The notes under the pieces: generated by a model
Seen by the model: only the letters and a program-made list of their open reading frames with translations
Told to the model about the DNA's origin: nothing
The model's database searches: none
Shown: positions 26,111 to 34,376 of the stretch, piece by piece
Layout of the letters: each line of letters starts with the position of its first letter
How positions within the stretch are numbered: position 1 is the first letter of the stretch
Position numbers and translations under genes: made by a program
NCBI RefSeq assembly: GCF_946480185.1
Contig: NZ_CAMLIG010000024.1
Span: 1 to 59,519 of the forward strand
DNA length: 59,519 nt
Reading direction: 5' to 3'
From: an uncultured Pedobacter sp.
GTDB taxonomy: Bacteria; Bacteroidota; Bacteroidia; Sphingobacteriales; Sphingobacteriaceae

Positions 26111-26758
26111 TTAACGTTTTCCTTCCCATTCAGCGTAAAATTGCTCCAAATATTGAACCATAAATTCGTGGCGCTGGGAGGCAATACGCTTTCCGGACAA
26201 GGTATTCATTTTGTCTTTTAATAATAACAGTTTTTCGTAAAAATGATTAATGGTTGGCGCATTTGTGTTTTTGTAAGCTTCTTTGCTTTGGTTGAGTTGC
26301 GGGGCAATAGCCGGATTGTAAAGTTCTCTGTTTTTATAACCTCCGTAGGTAAAAGCTCTGGCAATCCCAATTGCTCCAATCGCATCTAACCTGTCGGCAT
26401 CTTGTACCACCAACATTTCTAGGGAAGAGAAGCTGAGCGTTCCTAAACTCATTTTGAACGACATGTTTCTGATGATTTGCTGAACATGTTCTGTGGTTTC
26501 TTCATCTACTTTTATAGAGGTTAAAAAATCGCCGGCTTTTTGCGGGCCAATTTCTTCATCGCCATTATGGAATTTAGAATCGGCAACATCATGCAATAGC
26601 GCAGCAAATTCTACCACCTCTAAATTTACGTCTTCATGCTTAGCAATTTCTTTAGCCGTTTTCCAAACGCGTTCAATGTGCCACCAGTCATGGCCAGCTT
26701 CCGCATTCTCGAGCTCTTTTTGTACAAATTGAAGGGTAAGTTGTATATGGTTTTGCAT
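26111..26758 (-). CDS. HD-domain phosphohydrolase (YedJ-like)
   Basis: Protein of 215 residues with the HD metal-site pattern: HDWWHIERVWKTA near 23, ALLHDVADSKF near 53, and a downstream Asp in VVQDADRLDAIGAIGIARAF. The latter piece is the signature of YedJ/YpgQ-type single-domain HD hydrolases. They hydrolyse nucleotides or other phosphate esters, but the natural substrate is unknown. It is first in a two-gene run with the cyclotransferase-like gene. The upstream 74 bases contain no clear promoter match. Confidence 0.9.
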   Translation of the reverse strand: MQNHIQLTLQFVQKELENAEAGHDWWHIERVWKTAKEIAKHEDVNLEVVEFAALLHDVADSKFHNGDEEIGPQKAGDFLTSIKVDEETTEHVQQIIRNMSFKMSLGTLSFSSLEMLVVQDADRLDAIGAIGIARAFTYGGYKNRELYNPAIAPQLNQSKEAYKNTNAPTINHFYEKLLLLKDKMNTLSGKRIASQRHEFMVQYLEQFYAEWEGKR

Positions 26759-26832
26759 TGGTTATTTCTTTGGAGATTTTATTTGGGGTAGATTGAACGC
26801 TAAATTTAGGATGCTATTTATTCTTATAGAAG

Positions 26833-27552
26833 TCAAAGTTTTAGGCAGTTTTGTTCTATCAATTGTTTCAGTTCTTCTTTTTTAGGTAAATAAAGCAGGT
26901 ATTTGCTGGCAAAAAGATTGTTTCGGTCATTAAGTACAGAATATTTTACAATCGTTTCGTCTTTTTCTGAGCAAAGTAAAATACCAATGGTGGGGTTGTC
27001 GTCTGGGTTTCTTTTCAAATCGTCATACATCCGCACATACATATCTATTTGTCCAATATCCTGATGCGCAAGATTTCCGGTTTTTAAATCGATAATCAAA
27101 AAACATTTAAGCAGATAGTTGTAAAAAACTAGGTCAATAAAAAAATCTGAGGTATCTGTAACAATATGTTGCTGGCGAGCTACAAAAGCAAAGCCTTTGC
27201 CCAACTCCAATAAAAATTTTTGAATATGATCTATAATGGCTGTCTCGATAGATAATTCTGTATGTTTAGTATCTAGAGATAAGCTTAAAAATTCAAATAT
27301 GTAAGGATCTTTTATAAAGCTTTGTATCGATGGTTTTTCTCGTGTAGGAGGGTGTTTAACTGCCCTCTCAAAAGAAAGGCTATTGATTTGACGTTGTAGC
27401 TCCCGACTGTTCCAATTAGAAGAAATAGACTCTGTGAGGTAATAATTTCGTTTCTCTTCGGTATCCAATCTCGAAAGGAAGCGATAATGTGTCCAACTCA
27501 ATTCGGTACGCAATGCGTTCCAAATCGGAAAACTTGTATAAAAAGCTCTCAT
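26833..27552 (-). pseudogene. C-terminal part of a frameshifted YhcG/DUF1016 PDDEXK nuclease
   Basis: A 239-codon frame encoding most of a YhcG-family protein. It begins MRAFYTSFPIWNALRTELSWTHY, which in intact relatives is internal. It then has NWNSRELQRQIN, a conserved helical region, and the nuclease-like core FFIDLVFYNYLLKCFLIIDLKTG (given as 130-155), with D and D-x-K positions of a PD-(D/E)xK fold. The first 81 codons are in another frame (next entry). Restoring one G at 27578-27579 joins them to give GKGFDERNLNNMR. The internal ATG could allow this part to be made separately, since it overlaps the upstream stop as ATGA. Confidence 0.8.
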
Positions 27553-27794
27553 ATTATTGAGGTTTCGTTCGTCAAATCCTTTCCAAATTCTAAAGTCAAT
27601 TGGCTGGCAAGATTTTTCAGTACAGCTTTTCTGTAAGTAGCCTTAGCAAGTTCCTGTTGTTCATCTTCAACTATTATCTTGCCGATATGCCAGTAGGTTT
27701 CCAGCAAGGCTGAATTTGCCATACGAAAAACGCGTTGCCGGGAAACCAAAATTAACTCTCTAATGGAACTATAAATGCTGTTTTCAATCGCCAT
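27549..27794 (-). pseudogene. N-terminal part of the frameshifted YhcG/DUF1016 gene
   Basis: An 81-codon frame containing the DUF1016_N-type start of a YhcG protein, with ETYWHIGKIIVEDEQQ and LASQLTLEFGKD. After GK the frame departs from the family and stops at 27549. In relatives the text continues 'GKGF..rNL.nMR.FY', which is exactly what the other frame encodes after a missing G in the G-run at 27578-27579 (C on the plus strand). Either a real one-base deletion inactivated or split the gene, or it is a sequencing error in a short homopolymer. Confidence 0.78.
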
Positions 27795-27813
27795 ATCGAT
27801 TAACTTTTTTAAA

Positions 27814-28269
27814 TCACGACATTAATTTGTCCAGCCGTTTTTGCATTTCCTCAACACTAACTTCTTCTTTATGTGTGGTAATCATCCACTTATAACCAAA
27901 AGGATCTAAGATTTTTCCAACCCTATCGCCATAAAATTCGTCCATTACATCCATTAGAGATTTTGCACCCGCAACAATTGCTTGCTTAAAAGTTTGGTCA
28001 ACATCTTTAACGTATAAACTTAAGGTCAATGGATTTCCACTTAAAGCTAGCGGACTTTGAGTTCCCCAATCAGGGTTTTCCTCTGCCATCATTAATAAAG
28101 AGCCCTCAATCTCTATTTCTGCATGAGCTATCAGCCCGTTAGGATCTAATAAACGGTATTTCTCCCTTGCATTAAATGCTTTTTTGTAAAACTCAATCGC
28201 TTCTGCACATCCCTTAAAACAGATGTACGGATTTAAACTGCTTGCCCCCGGCGCAATATGATTACCCAT
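27814..28269 (-). CDS. VOC/glyoxalase-fold protein (PhnB-like)
   Basis: Protein of 151 residues with the two beta-alpha-beta-beta-beta modules of the VOC superfamily. Visible pieces are PYICFKGCAEAIEFYKKAF, the strand set HAEIEIEGSLLMMAEE, LTLSLYVKDVDQTF, and the C-terminal DRVGKILDPFGYKWMI. This pattern fits PhnB/YdcJ-like proteins, many of which have lost metal catalysis. The function is unknown. It lies between the YhcG pieces and the reductase gene with gaps of 19 and 39 bases, so co-transcription is possible. Confidence 0.88.
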   Translation of the reverse strand: MGNHIAPGASSLNPYICFKGCAEAIEFYKKAFNAREKYRLLDPNGLIAHAEIEIEGSLLMMAEENPDWGTQSPLALSGNPLTLSLYVKDVDQTFKQAIVAGAKSLMDVMDEFYGDRVGKILDPFGYKWMITTHKEEVSVEEMQKRLDKLMS

Positions 28270-28308
28270 GATTATGTTTATTTTAATAATTATTCACCAT
28301 TAGCCATC

Positions 28309-29211
28309 CTAACTCCCCTTCGTCCCTCTAATCATCTGCTCTAAACCGTCCCACATCTCATCCGTCACAATTTCCAAACCGTTAAACTGTCCGGCTCCCT
28401 GCAGCCATTCGCCACCATCAATCGTAATCACTTCTCCGTTAATATATCCCGAAAAATCAGACAATAAATACGCTGCTAAATTTGCCAATTCCTGATGGTC
28501 GCCCACTCTTTTTAGTGGAACCCTGTTTTTAAAATCAAATTTTTTAGCCATCTCGCCGGGCAACAACCTGTCCCAAGCGCCTTTTGTAGGGAAAGGCCCC
28601 GGCGCAATGGCGTTGCACCTAATCTGGTAATGTCCCCATTCAGCCGCTAAAGATTTAGTCATCGCCAAAACGCCGCCTTTTGCACATGCGGAAGGCACTA
28701 CATAGCCCGAACCGGTAAAAGCGTAGGTAGTTACAATATTTAAAATACTTGCCGGCTGTTTTTCTTTAATCCAATGCTTACCGAAAGCCAAAGTACAGTT
28801 GACCGTTCCTTTTAAAACAATATCTATAATGGTACTAAAGGCATTTGCAGACAACCTTTCGGTGGGCGAAATAAAGTTCCCGGCCGCATTGTTCAATAAA
28901 CCATCAACAGCTTTAAATTTATCTAAAGTGGCTTTCAGTACATTTTCTACTTGGTCCGCATCTCTCACATCGCAGGCTACTGCCAACACTTTTCCACCAG
29001 TTTTTGCTTCCAGCTCCTCGGCTGTTTTTTGTAAAACCTCTAACTTTCGCGAGGTGATGACCACATTTGCCCCTAATTGCAATAAATAAGTGCTCATTGC
29101 TTTGCCTAAGCCCGTTCCGCCGCCCGTAACTACATAAGTTTTTCCTTTTAAGGCATCGTCTCTTAACATGGGTTGGTTGTACATGGTTTTAAAATTTGTT
29201 TGGTTCATCAC
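28309..29211 (-). CDS. 2,4-dienoyl-CoA reductase-like short-chain dehydrogenase
   Basis: NAD(P)-binding short-chain dehydrogenase of 300 residues. TGGGTGLGKA near 31 is the cofactor motif, and NNAAGNFISP the strand-4 motif. The active site reads TTYAFTGSGYVVPSACAK: the classical YxxxK is replaced by the arrangement of peroxisomal/mitochondrial 2,4-dienoyl-CoA reductases, where Tyr lies before the TGSG and a Ser and Lys follow. This makes a role in breaking down polyunsaturated fatty acids likely. The enoyl-CoA isomerase-like gene follows in the same direction upstream, across a repeat-rich gap. An alternative start nine codons in is possible. Confidence 0.88.
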   Translation of the reverse strand: MMNQTNFKTMYNQPMLRDDALKGKTYVVTGGGTGLGKAMSTYLLQLGANVVITSRKLEVLQKTAEELEAKTGGKVLAVACDVRDADQVENVLKATLDKFKAVDGLLNNAAGNFISPTERLSANAFSTIIDIVLKGTVNCTLAFGKHWIKEKQPASILNIVTTYAFTGSGYVVPSACAKGGVLAMTKSLAAEWGHYQIRCNAIAPGPFPTKGAWDRLLPGEMAKKFDFKNRVPLKRVGDHQELANLAAYLLSDFSGYINGEVITIDGGEWLQGAGQFNGLEIVTDEMWDGLEQMIRGTKGS

Positions 29212-29280
29212 AAATTACATATAATTTCAGTCTTTTAAAAAGAAGCTTGTTCAATGTGTAAATTTTAAGAAATTGTTTGG

Positions 29281-29367
29281 GCGTAACCCGCAGAAAAAGC
29301 GGGTCGGGCTTTCCGTTGCAATCTTTTTGTGAAAAACAAAAAGGATTTCCACTGCAATCCCTTACGC
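29281..29367. repeat. 87-bp imperfect inverted-repeat element
   Basis: The element has ends GCGTAA (29281-29286) and TTACGC (29362-29367), and a central hairpin whose arms are AATCTTTTTGT and ACAAAAAGGATT around GAAAA. The flanking pieces GCGGGTCGGGCTTTCCG and CCACTGCAATCCC look like dispersed intergenic repeats that I recognise from Sphingobacteriaceae. It carries no coding frame. It could be a MITE or REP-type element. Confidence 0.6.
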
Positions 29368-29447
29368 AAATCCCGGCAACAAAAAATACCTCTTCTAAAA
29401 AGTAAACTAAAAGAAGTTTCTCCACTGTTTGTAGTGTGCAGGTTGAT

Positions 29448-29540
29448 GGATTATAAATCCCCTATTATAAAAGTCGGGATTATAAATCCCGACCAGCATA
29501 TAGGTTGCAAATCCCTACCAGCGTATATCTACCAGCATGA
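29448..29540. repeat. Cluster of GGATTATAAATCC palindromes and ACCAGC repeats
   Basis: GGATTATAAATCC (29448-29460) recurs within a perfect 19-bp palindrome TCGGGATTATAAATCCCGA (29474-29492). Degenerate units follow: CCAGCATATAGG, GCAAATCCC, ACCAGCGTATA, ACCAGCATGA. The block ends about 20 bases before the enoyl-CoA isomerase stop, so it may act at the 3' end of that transcript. Confidence 0.55.
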
Positions 29541-29561
29541 GAAGAGGTGTTTATCAAAATA

Positions 29562-30332
29562 TTATCCCGTTTTTTTGCCCTGCAAATTTTCGATAATGGT
29601 TTTCAAAATAGAGCGGGTACTTGGCGACCACCATTGTTTTAGCATTTTATCTAAAGTTTCCGTTTGGTCTTCGTTCATTTTTTCAATCAACGCTTTTCTA
29701 ATATTCAGCTTACTTTGTTGCCAGGTGGTTTGCTCTAATTGTAAATAAACTTTCATCTTTTTTAAAGCTACCGTCATTAAAGATTCTATCGGCGCTACAG
29801 CATCAATTAACCCTATTGACTTTGCTTCTGCAGTGCCCATCAATTTACCTTCTAACAAATTGCGGTAAGCGTTGCCTTTGCCAATCCAAAAAGCGTAGAG
29901 TTCAAAAATACTGTCGGGTACAATAATGCCAACCGGCACTTCATTTAAACCGATAATATATTCTCCTTCGGCCATTACCCTATAATCAGAACAGATGGCT
30001 AAAACACATCCGCCGGCTGGGCTATGTCCGCTAATTGCAGAAATTAGTGGCTTTTTAAAACTGGTCAATATTTTTATAAAATCTAAAAATTTGATCCAAA
30101 AAGTTTTCATTTCCTCTTCGTTATAGCCATAAAGCTCAATTAAATCCAAGCCGGCTGTAAAGAAACCGTGTTTTCCGGTAAGTACGGCGCCATAAATATT
30201 TGGATCCTGCTCAATACTTACTATGATTTTTTTGAGTTCGTCAAGCATCTGCCTGTTCATTGCGTTGGACTTTCCACGGTCCAATGCTATAATTGCAACG
30301 TTATCTTGTATGGTTATTTTAAGCGTATCCAT
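29562..30332 (-). CDS. Enoyl-CoA isomerase/hydratase family protein (ECI1-like)
   Basis: Crotonase-fold protein of 256 residues. The text GHSPAGGCVLAICSDYRVMAEGEYIIG, then LNEVPVGI (102-136), closely follows mammalian delta3-delta2-enoyl-CoA isomerase (PAGGCL.AL.CDYR, GLNET.LGI). The isomerase Glu is kept (E131), while the second Glu of true hydratases is Val (V110). This favours shifting of 3-double bonds to position 2 in unsaturated fatty-acid oxidation over hydration. The start at 30332 gives MDTLKITIQD and leaves an 11-base gap to the upstream gene. A longer start would overlap it. Confidence 0.87.
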   Translation of the reverse strand: MDTLKITIQDNVAIIALDRGKSNAMNRQMLDELKKIIVSIEQDPNIYGAVLTGKHGFFTAGLDLIELYGYNEEEMKTFWIKFLDFIKILTSFKKPLISAISGHSPAGGCVLAICSDYRVMAEGEYIIGLNEVPVGIIVPDSIFELYAFWIGKGNAYRNLLEGKLMGTAEAKSIGLIDAVAPIESLMTVALKKMKVYLQLEQTTWQQSKLNIRKALIEKMNEDQTETLDKMLKQWWSPSTRSILKTIIENLQGKKTG

Positions 30333-30342
30333 AATTGGGCGA

Positions 30343-33045
30343 TTAGTTTTTATAAACAACGTTATAGTTGATTACTTTTCTGGCAAGATGCCCATTTAAA
30401 TCGGTTCCTTCAAGTATTACTCTGTATTTTCCTGTATTATCTCCGTTATAAAAACTAACATTTGCATGGCCTAAACTGTCTGTAATAATATTTGGAGCCC
30501 AGTAAATGGTGGTTCTTAAATCTGCCACTTTTGTGTTCACTTTAGGGTCTGCATAATTTGGTACATAAAACTCTTTCCATTTAACAATACCTTTTGGTGA
30601 GTAGGTAACTAATCCTGGAATATATGCGTCAGTAAAACCAGATTTACCGGTTTTAGTGTTAAGGATGATGATTGCGCCACCGCCACGTCCGCCGTAAATA
30701 GCGGTATAGCCAATACTTTTTAAAACTTCTATCGATTCAATATCGCTCATGTTAATGCTGTTCACCATATCAGAATCTATATCCATCCCATCCAAAATAA
30801 ATCTAACAGACTGACCTCTCATCGTAGCTTCGCCACTACCTGAGAACATTAAACCAGCAACTCTCCCCTGCAAAGCTTGTTGAAGGTTAGTCGCATTTTC
30901 AAAATCTTTAGAGGTTAAAACTTTATCTGCATTTCCGGCTCCGTTTAAGTTTGAAGAAGTTTCGGCAACCTCCGGTTTTTTATCTACAACAACGACTTCT
31001 CCCAACAAAATAGAACGGTTAATGGTGCCGTTTCTAAGCCACTCTTCATATTGTGATTTACTGTTTTTTAAGTAAGCAGTCATGGAATCGTTAATATTGA
31101 TGGTTAAATCTGCTTGGTTTTCATTTCTGATAACCGTTGGAAACGAGCTGTTGTAAAGTTCTATTTCTACACCTTTTTTGTCTTTCTCTGTTCTGGCTTG
31201 CACCACAAATTTGGTACTATCAGGGAAATAAAGGCTATCTACCATAAACTCGCCCAAAGCGTTTGTTTTAGTTTGAATTAGCAATGGTTTTTTGCCCGAT
31301 GAAAATATGGTTACAGTTCCATTTTCTACCGGTTTTTTTCCTCTGGTTACCCTACCGCTAATGCTCAATGTTTGTTCGGGTTTAAAAGTATTGATTTTAG
31401 GTTCGCCCAGATTTTTCCAGACAAACCTTCTCCAGCCCTGTGTAAGCATCAAAACATCGGCATCTATCATTTTTTCCTCATTAATATTGGTTAAATAATA
31501 GCCTGGGTTTTCAACATATCCTTTAATATCCGAGGTTAGTAAAAGGTTAGTGAAGATACTTTCTTCTTGGTCGTTAGGGATATTTACTTTTCCGGCATCT
31601 ACAACAGCCATAGAAAAAGCGCCCATTATAGGTTTACCGGAAGGGCTTAAAGCTTGTATCGCCAAATCTGTTTTTCCTCTTTGGCCGTAGCTGTTTTTGT
31701 CCGGTTTTATGGTAACCGCCAAAGTATCGGTAGGTGCAATAAAGATTAACCGTTCTGCAAGCGGTTGCATGTTTTCGTCAAATAGCGTAAACTGGTTAAT
31801 GCCATCTAAAAGTCTTGATTTATCCAATTTGGCGGCAAAGGCTAGTGAGGATAAATTTGATTTTGCCGTATAAAGAATGTTGCCGCTATTTTGCGCAATA
31901 ACTGTAAAGGGTTTGTTTAAGTTTTTTTCTAAAAAAGGTTTGTTTACTGCTACTTTCACTAAAATACTATCAGGGCTAACATTGTTGACACTTAATGTTG
32001 CCCCTTCTGCAATTGCAACTGGTAGGTTAATGTGCCTTTCTGATCCATCGTCAAAAGTTACTATTGCTTCATAGGTTTTTCCGGGAATGGGAGAAAAACT
32101 AAAAAAGCCCATTCCTAAATGGCGGGTTTTAATTAAAGCGATTTTATTTCCCTCGTTGTCTTGCACATACCCAGAAATGGTTTTACCCAAACCATCAGCA
32201 CCTAAGGCTTTAAATGCAACTTTGCTTCTTACGCCCTGCACTAAGGTGCCGCCCTCGGGAAAAAACTGCACATCCACAGAATTTGAAGTGTTTTTTATCG
32301 GGATGGTTTTTTCAACGGAAGTGTTTTCGCTAATTTTTAGTGTGGTATTTATTCTTCCATTCCCCAAAGCAAATGCTTTATTGTTTCCGAAACCTAAATT
32401 TATATTGCCATTTGCATCTGTTTTAGTTTTTCCTTTAGTAATGGTTTTGTCTGCAAACACTACGCTGTACAGCACCTCCTTATTGGCATAAGGGTAGCCA
32501 TCCATATTGCTAAAGTTGATCTTGGAATTTACTTTTTCATTTTCACCGTCTTTAGTAAAGCTATAATTTGCTTTTGTAACGAGCTGGCTTGTCCAAGCAT
32601 TCCCCACTTTAAATGTTTTATCGTAAAAAAAGGCTGGATCATAATTGCGCATCCAAGTGGTGTAAGCTCTTAAACGATAATTTCCTTCTTTTACGGAATC
32701 TTTAAGTTCAAAACTCCCCCAACCTAAACCGGCAACCAAAGGCACTCTTAAAGTTTTTTGTATAGAATCCTTATCGTCTATTAAATCAACATACATGATT
32801 CCGCTTTTTGGGGTTGGTTTTAAATTTTTTGCGTCAACCACATAGGCTTTAAACCAGATAAAATCACCAACCGCATAGAAAGGCTTATCGGTTTGCAAGT
32901 AAATTTTTTCTTGGGTGTTATTGCTAAAATATTCCTCAAAACTCTCTATAAATTTAGTAAGCGGATCGTCGGCCCTAATAAAACTAAATAGTAAAGACCC
33001 ACTGATGATTGTAAATAAAATGAGGAATGTTTTTTTTGTTTTCAT
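30343..33045 (-). CDS. Macroglobulin-domain / TonB-plug-domain fusion protein
   Basis: Exported protein of 900 residues with a signal peptide at about 1-25. The N-terminal half has macroglobulin (MG2-like) domains, opening with EKIYLQTDKPFYAVGDFIWFKAYV, and a carboxypeptidase-regulatory-like beta domain near 565-640. About 705-800 is a TonB-receptor plug: LQGRVAGLMF, MRGQSVRFILDGMDI, IESIEVLKSIG, YGGRGGGAIIILNTK. A short beta domain ends the protein. The large outer-membrane barrel of a receptor is missing. Proteins of this layout occur in Bacteroidota, but their function is unknown. Eleven bases separate it from the isomerase gene. Confidence 0.88.
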   Translation of the reverse strand: MKTKKTFLILFTIISGSLLFSFIRADDPLTKFIESFEEYFSNNTQEKIYLQTDKPFYAVGDFIWFKAYVVDAKNLKPTPKSGIMYVDLIDDKDSIQKTLRVPLVAGLGWGSFELKDSVKEGNYRLRAYTTWMRNYDPAFFYDKTFKVGNAWTSQLVTKANYSFTKDGENEKVNSKINFSNMDGYPYANKEVLYSVVFADKTITKGKTKTDANGNINLGFGNNKAFALGNGRINTTLKISENTSVEKTIPIKNTSNSVDVQFFPEGGTLVQGVRSKVAFKALGADGLGKTISGYVQDNEGNKIALIKTRHLGMGFFSFSPIPGKTYEAIVTFDDGSERHINLPVAIAEGATLSVNNVSPDSILVKVAVNKPFLEKNLNKPFTVIAQNSGNILYTAKSNLSSLAFAAKLDKSRLLDGINQFTLFDENMQPLAERLIFIAPTDTLAVTIKPDKNSYGQRGKTDLAIQALSPSGKPIMGAFSMAVVDAGKVNIPNDQEESIFTNLLLTSDIKGYVENPGYYLTNINEEKMIDADVLMLTQGWRRFVWKNLGEPKINTFKPEQTLSISGRVTRGKKPVENGTVTIFSSGKKPLLIQTKTNALGEFMVDSLYFPDSTKFVVQARTEKDKKGVEIELYNSSFPTVIRNENQADLTININDSMTAYLKNSKSQYEEWLRNGTINRSILLGEVVVVDKKPEVAETSSNLNGAGNADKVLTSKDFENATNLQQALQGRVAGLMFSGSGEATMRGQSVRFILDGMDIDSDMVNSINMSDIESIEVLKSIGYTAIYGGRGGGAIIILNTKTGKSGFTDAYIPGLVTYSPKGIVKWKEFYVPNYADPKVNTKVADLRTTIYWAPNIITDSLGHANVSFYNGDNTGKYRVILEGTDLNGHLARKVINYNVVYKN

Positions 33046-33084
33046 TGTGTTACGACGCTTTTTTTTAAAGAAGGTTTAAATGAC

Positions 33085-33110
33085 AAAAAGCCTCTTTTTG
33101 TGAGGCTTTT
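33085..33110. terminator. Intrinsic terminator between dcd and the plug protein
   Basis: AAAAAGCCTC and GAGGCTTTT form a stem around a TTTTTGT loop, with A/T runs on both sides. It lies 20 bases past the dcd stop on the minus strand and just before the start of the plug-protein gene. Confidence 0.7.
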
Positions 33111-33129
33111 ATTGTCGATAGTTCTTTTG

Positions 33130-33666
33130 TTAAAACTGGTTTCTCCACATCATACTTTCTACCGGTTTAGTGGTTTTGTTATTGTATTTTGCGTTGCCCT
33201 TGGTGTTGTACAAAGTTTCTATTTCTCCCTCAACTACAAAGTAAATTAACTGGCCGATAGGCATTCCTGCGTAAATCCTAACGGGTTGTGTTGCCGAGAT
33301 TTCTAGGGTCCAGGTATTGCAAAAACCAACATCGCCTTTTCCGGCAGTTGCGTGTATATCAATTCCCAAACGTCCGGTGCTTGATTTTCCTTCTAAAAAC
33401 GGAACGTGTTTATGTGTTTCGGTATATTCTAAGGTAACGCCTAAATACAAAGTATTGGGCTGAAGCACAAAACCTTCTTTCGGAATCTCAAAATGCTCAA
33501 TGGTATTGTGTTTTTTCGCGTCTAATTCTCTGTTGGTGTAACAGGCTAAATGTTTTCCCAAATGCACATCGTAAGAGTTTGTACCTAAACATTCTCTTTT
33601 AAAAGGCTCTATTACAATGGCGCCGGCGTCAATTTCTTTTAGTATTAATTGGTCAGAAAGTATCAT
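33130..33666 (-). CDS. dcd: dCTP deaminase
   Basis: Converts dCTP to dUTP, which dUTPase then turns into dUMP for thymidylate synthesis. The 178 residues carry the family's LGTNSYDVHLG, LEGKSSTGRLGIDIHATAG and AGMPIGQLIYF motifs, with the catalytic Glu expected in NTWTLEIS. The matching dut gene lies 17 kb away in the same window. It is divergent from the phosphopantetheinyl transferase gene, sharing a 71-base AT-rich gap. Confidence 0.96.
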   Translation of the reverse strand: MILSDQLILKEIDAGAIVIEPFKRECLGTNSYDVHLGKHLACYTNRELDAKKHNTIEHFEIPKEGFVLQPNTLYLGVTLEYTETHKHVPFLEGKSSTGRLGIDIHATAGKGDVGFCNTWTLEISATQPVRIYAGMPIGQLIYFVVEGEIETLYNTKGNAKYNNKTTKPVESMMWRNQF

Positions 33667-33737
33667 GCTTAATTTTTGAATAGCTCTAAATTATAACTTA
33701 TTTAAAATAATTTCGCCAATTAATTATAAATTTAAAT

Positions 33738-34376
33738 ATGCCTGTCAACTTTCATCAAAATATCAACGCCGATACCGCAATTGGTTTATGGAAAATTACC
33801 GAGGATCCGGCAGAGCTTCAGGCAGAACTGCAGCTTAAAGAGCATGAGATCAACATTCTAAAAACTTTGGGCAAGGAGAAAAGAAACTTACATTGGTTGG
33901 CAACCAGGGTGCTGTTGCGCAAAATGCTAAATACCAGCCAATATATTGATTGCCAGTTAGATGAAAACGGAAAACCTTATTTGGTAAATCATCCTCACCA
34001 TATTTCCTTGAGCCATTCTTATGATTATGCGGCCGTGATGATTAGTAAGACCAGGAAAGTGGGTATTGATATTGAAATTATAAAATCAAAGATTGAAAGG
34101 GTACAGCATAAATTTTTGGCTGATGAAGAGTTGGATTTTATTTCAACGGAAAATATAATTGAAAAACTATATGTATGCTGGTGCGCTAAAGAAGCTTTAT
34201 ACAAGCTTAATGGAAAAAAAGAAACTTCTTTTAAAGATCATATTAAATTAAGCAAGTTCGCTTACGCTGATGAGGGAACGCTAAAAGCAAAGATCGAAAA
34301 AAATGGGCGGGCGAAAAATTACACGCTAAATTTTAAGAAATTTGAGGATTATATGTTAGGCTACGTTTGCGAATGA
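33738..34376 (+). CDS. 4'-phosphopantetheinyl transferase (Sfp-type)
   Basis: Transfers the phosphopantetheine arm from CoA to carrier proteins. In 212 residues it has the metal-binding VGIDIEII (Asp/Glu) near 111 and the catalytic WCAKEALYKL near 152, both diagnostic of the Sfp/AcpT type. The HISLSHSYDYAAV segment precedes them. Whether it acts on the fatty-acid carrier or on a secondary-metabolite carrier is not shown here. Its stop overlaps the lipB start as ATGA, so the two are coupled. Confidence 0.92.
   Translation: MPVNFHQNINADTAIGLWKITEDPAELQAELQLKEHEINILKTLGKEKRNLHWLATRVLLRKMLNTSQYIDCQLDENGKPYLVNHPHHISLSHSYDYAAVMISKTRKVGIDIEIIKSKIERVQHKFLADEELDFISTENIIEKLYVCWCAKEALYKLNGKKETSFKDHIKLSKFAYADEGTLKAKIEKNGRAKNYTLNFKKFEDYMLGYVCE

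Noticed and set aside
29189..29748. Two short open frames (minus 29189-29425, plus 29329-29748) in and beside the repeat-rich gap
   Set aside because: They pass through repeats or run antisense to the enoyl-CoA isomerase gene and show no domain.
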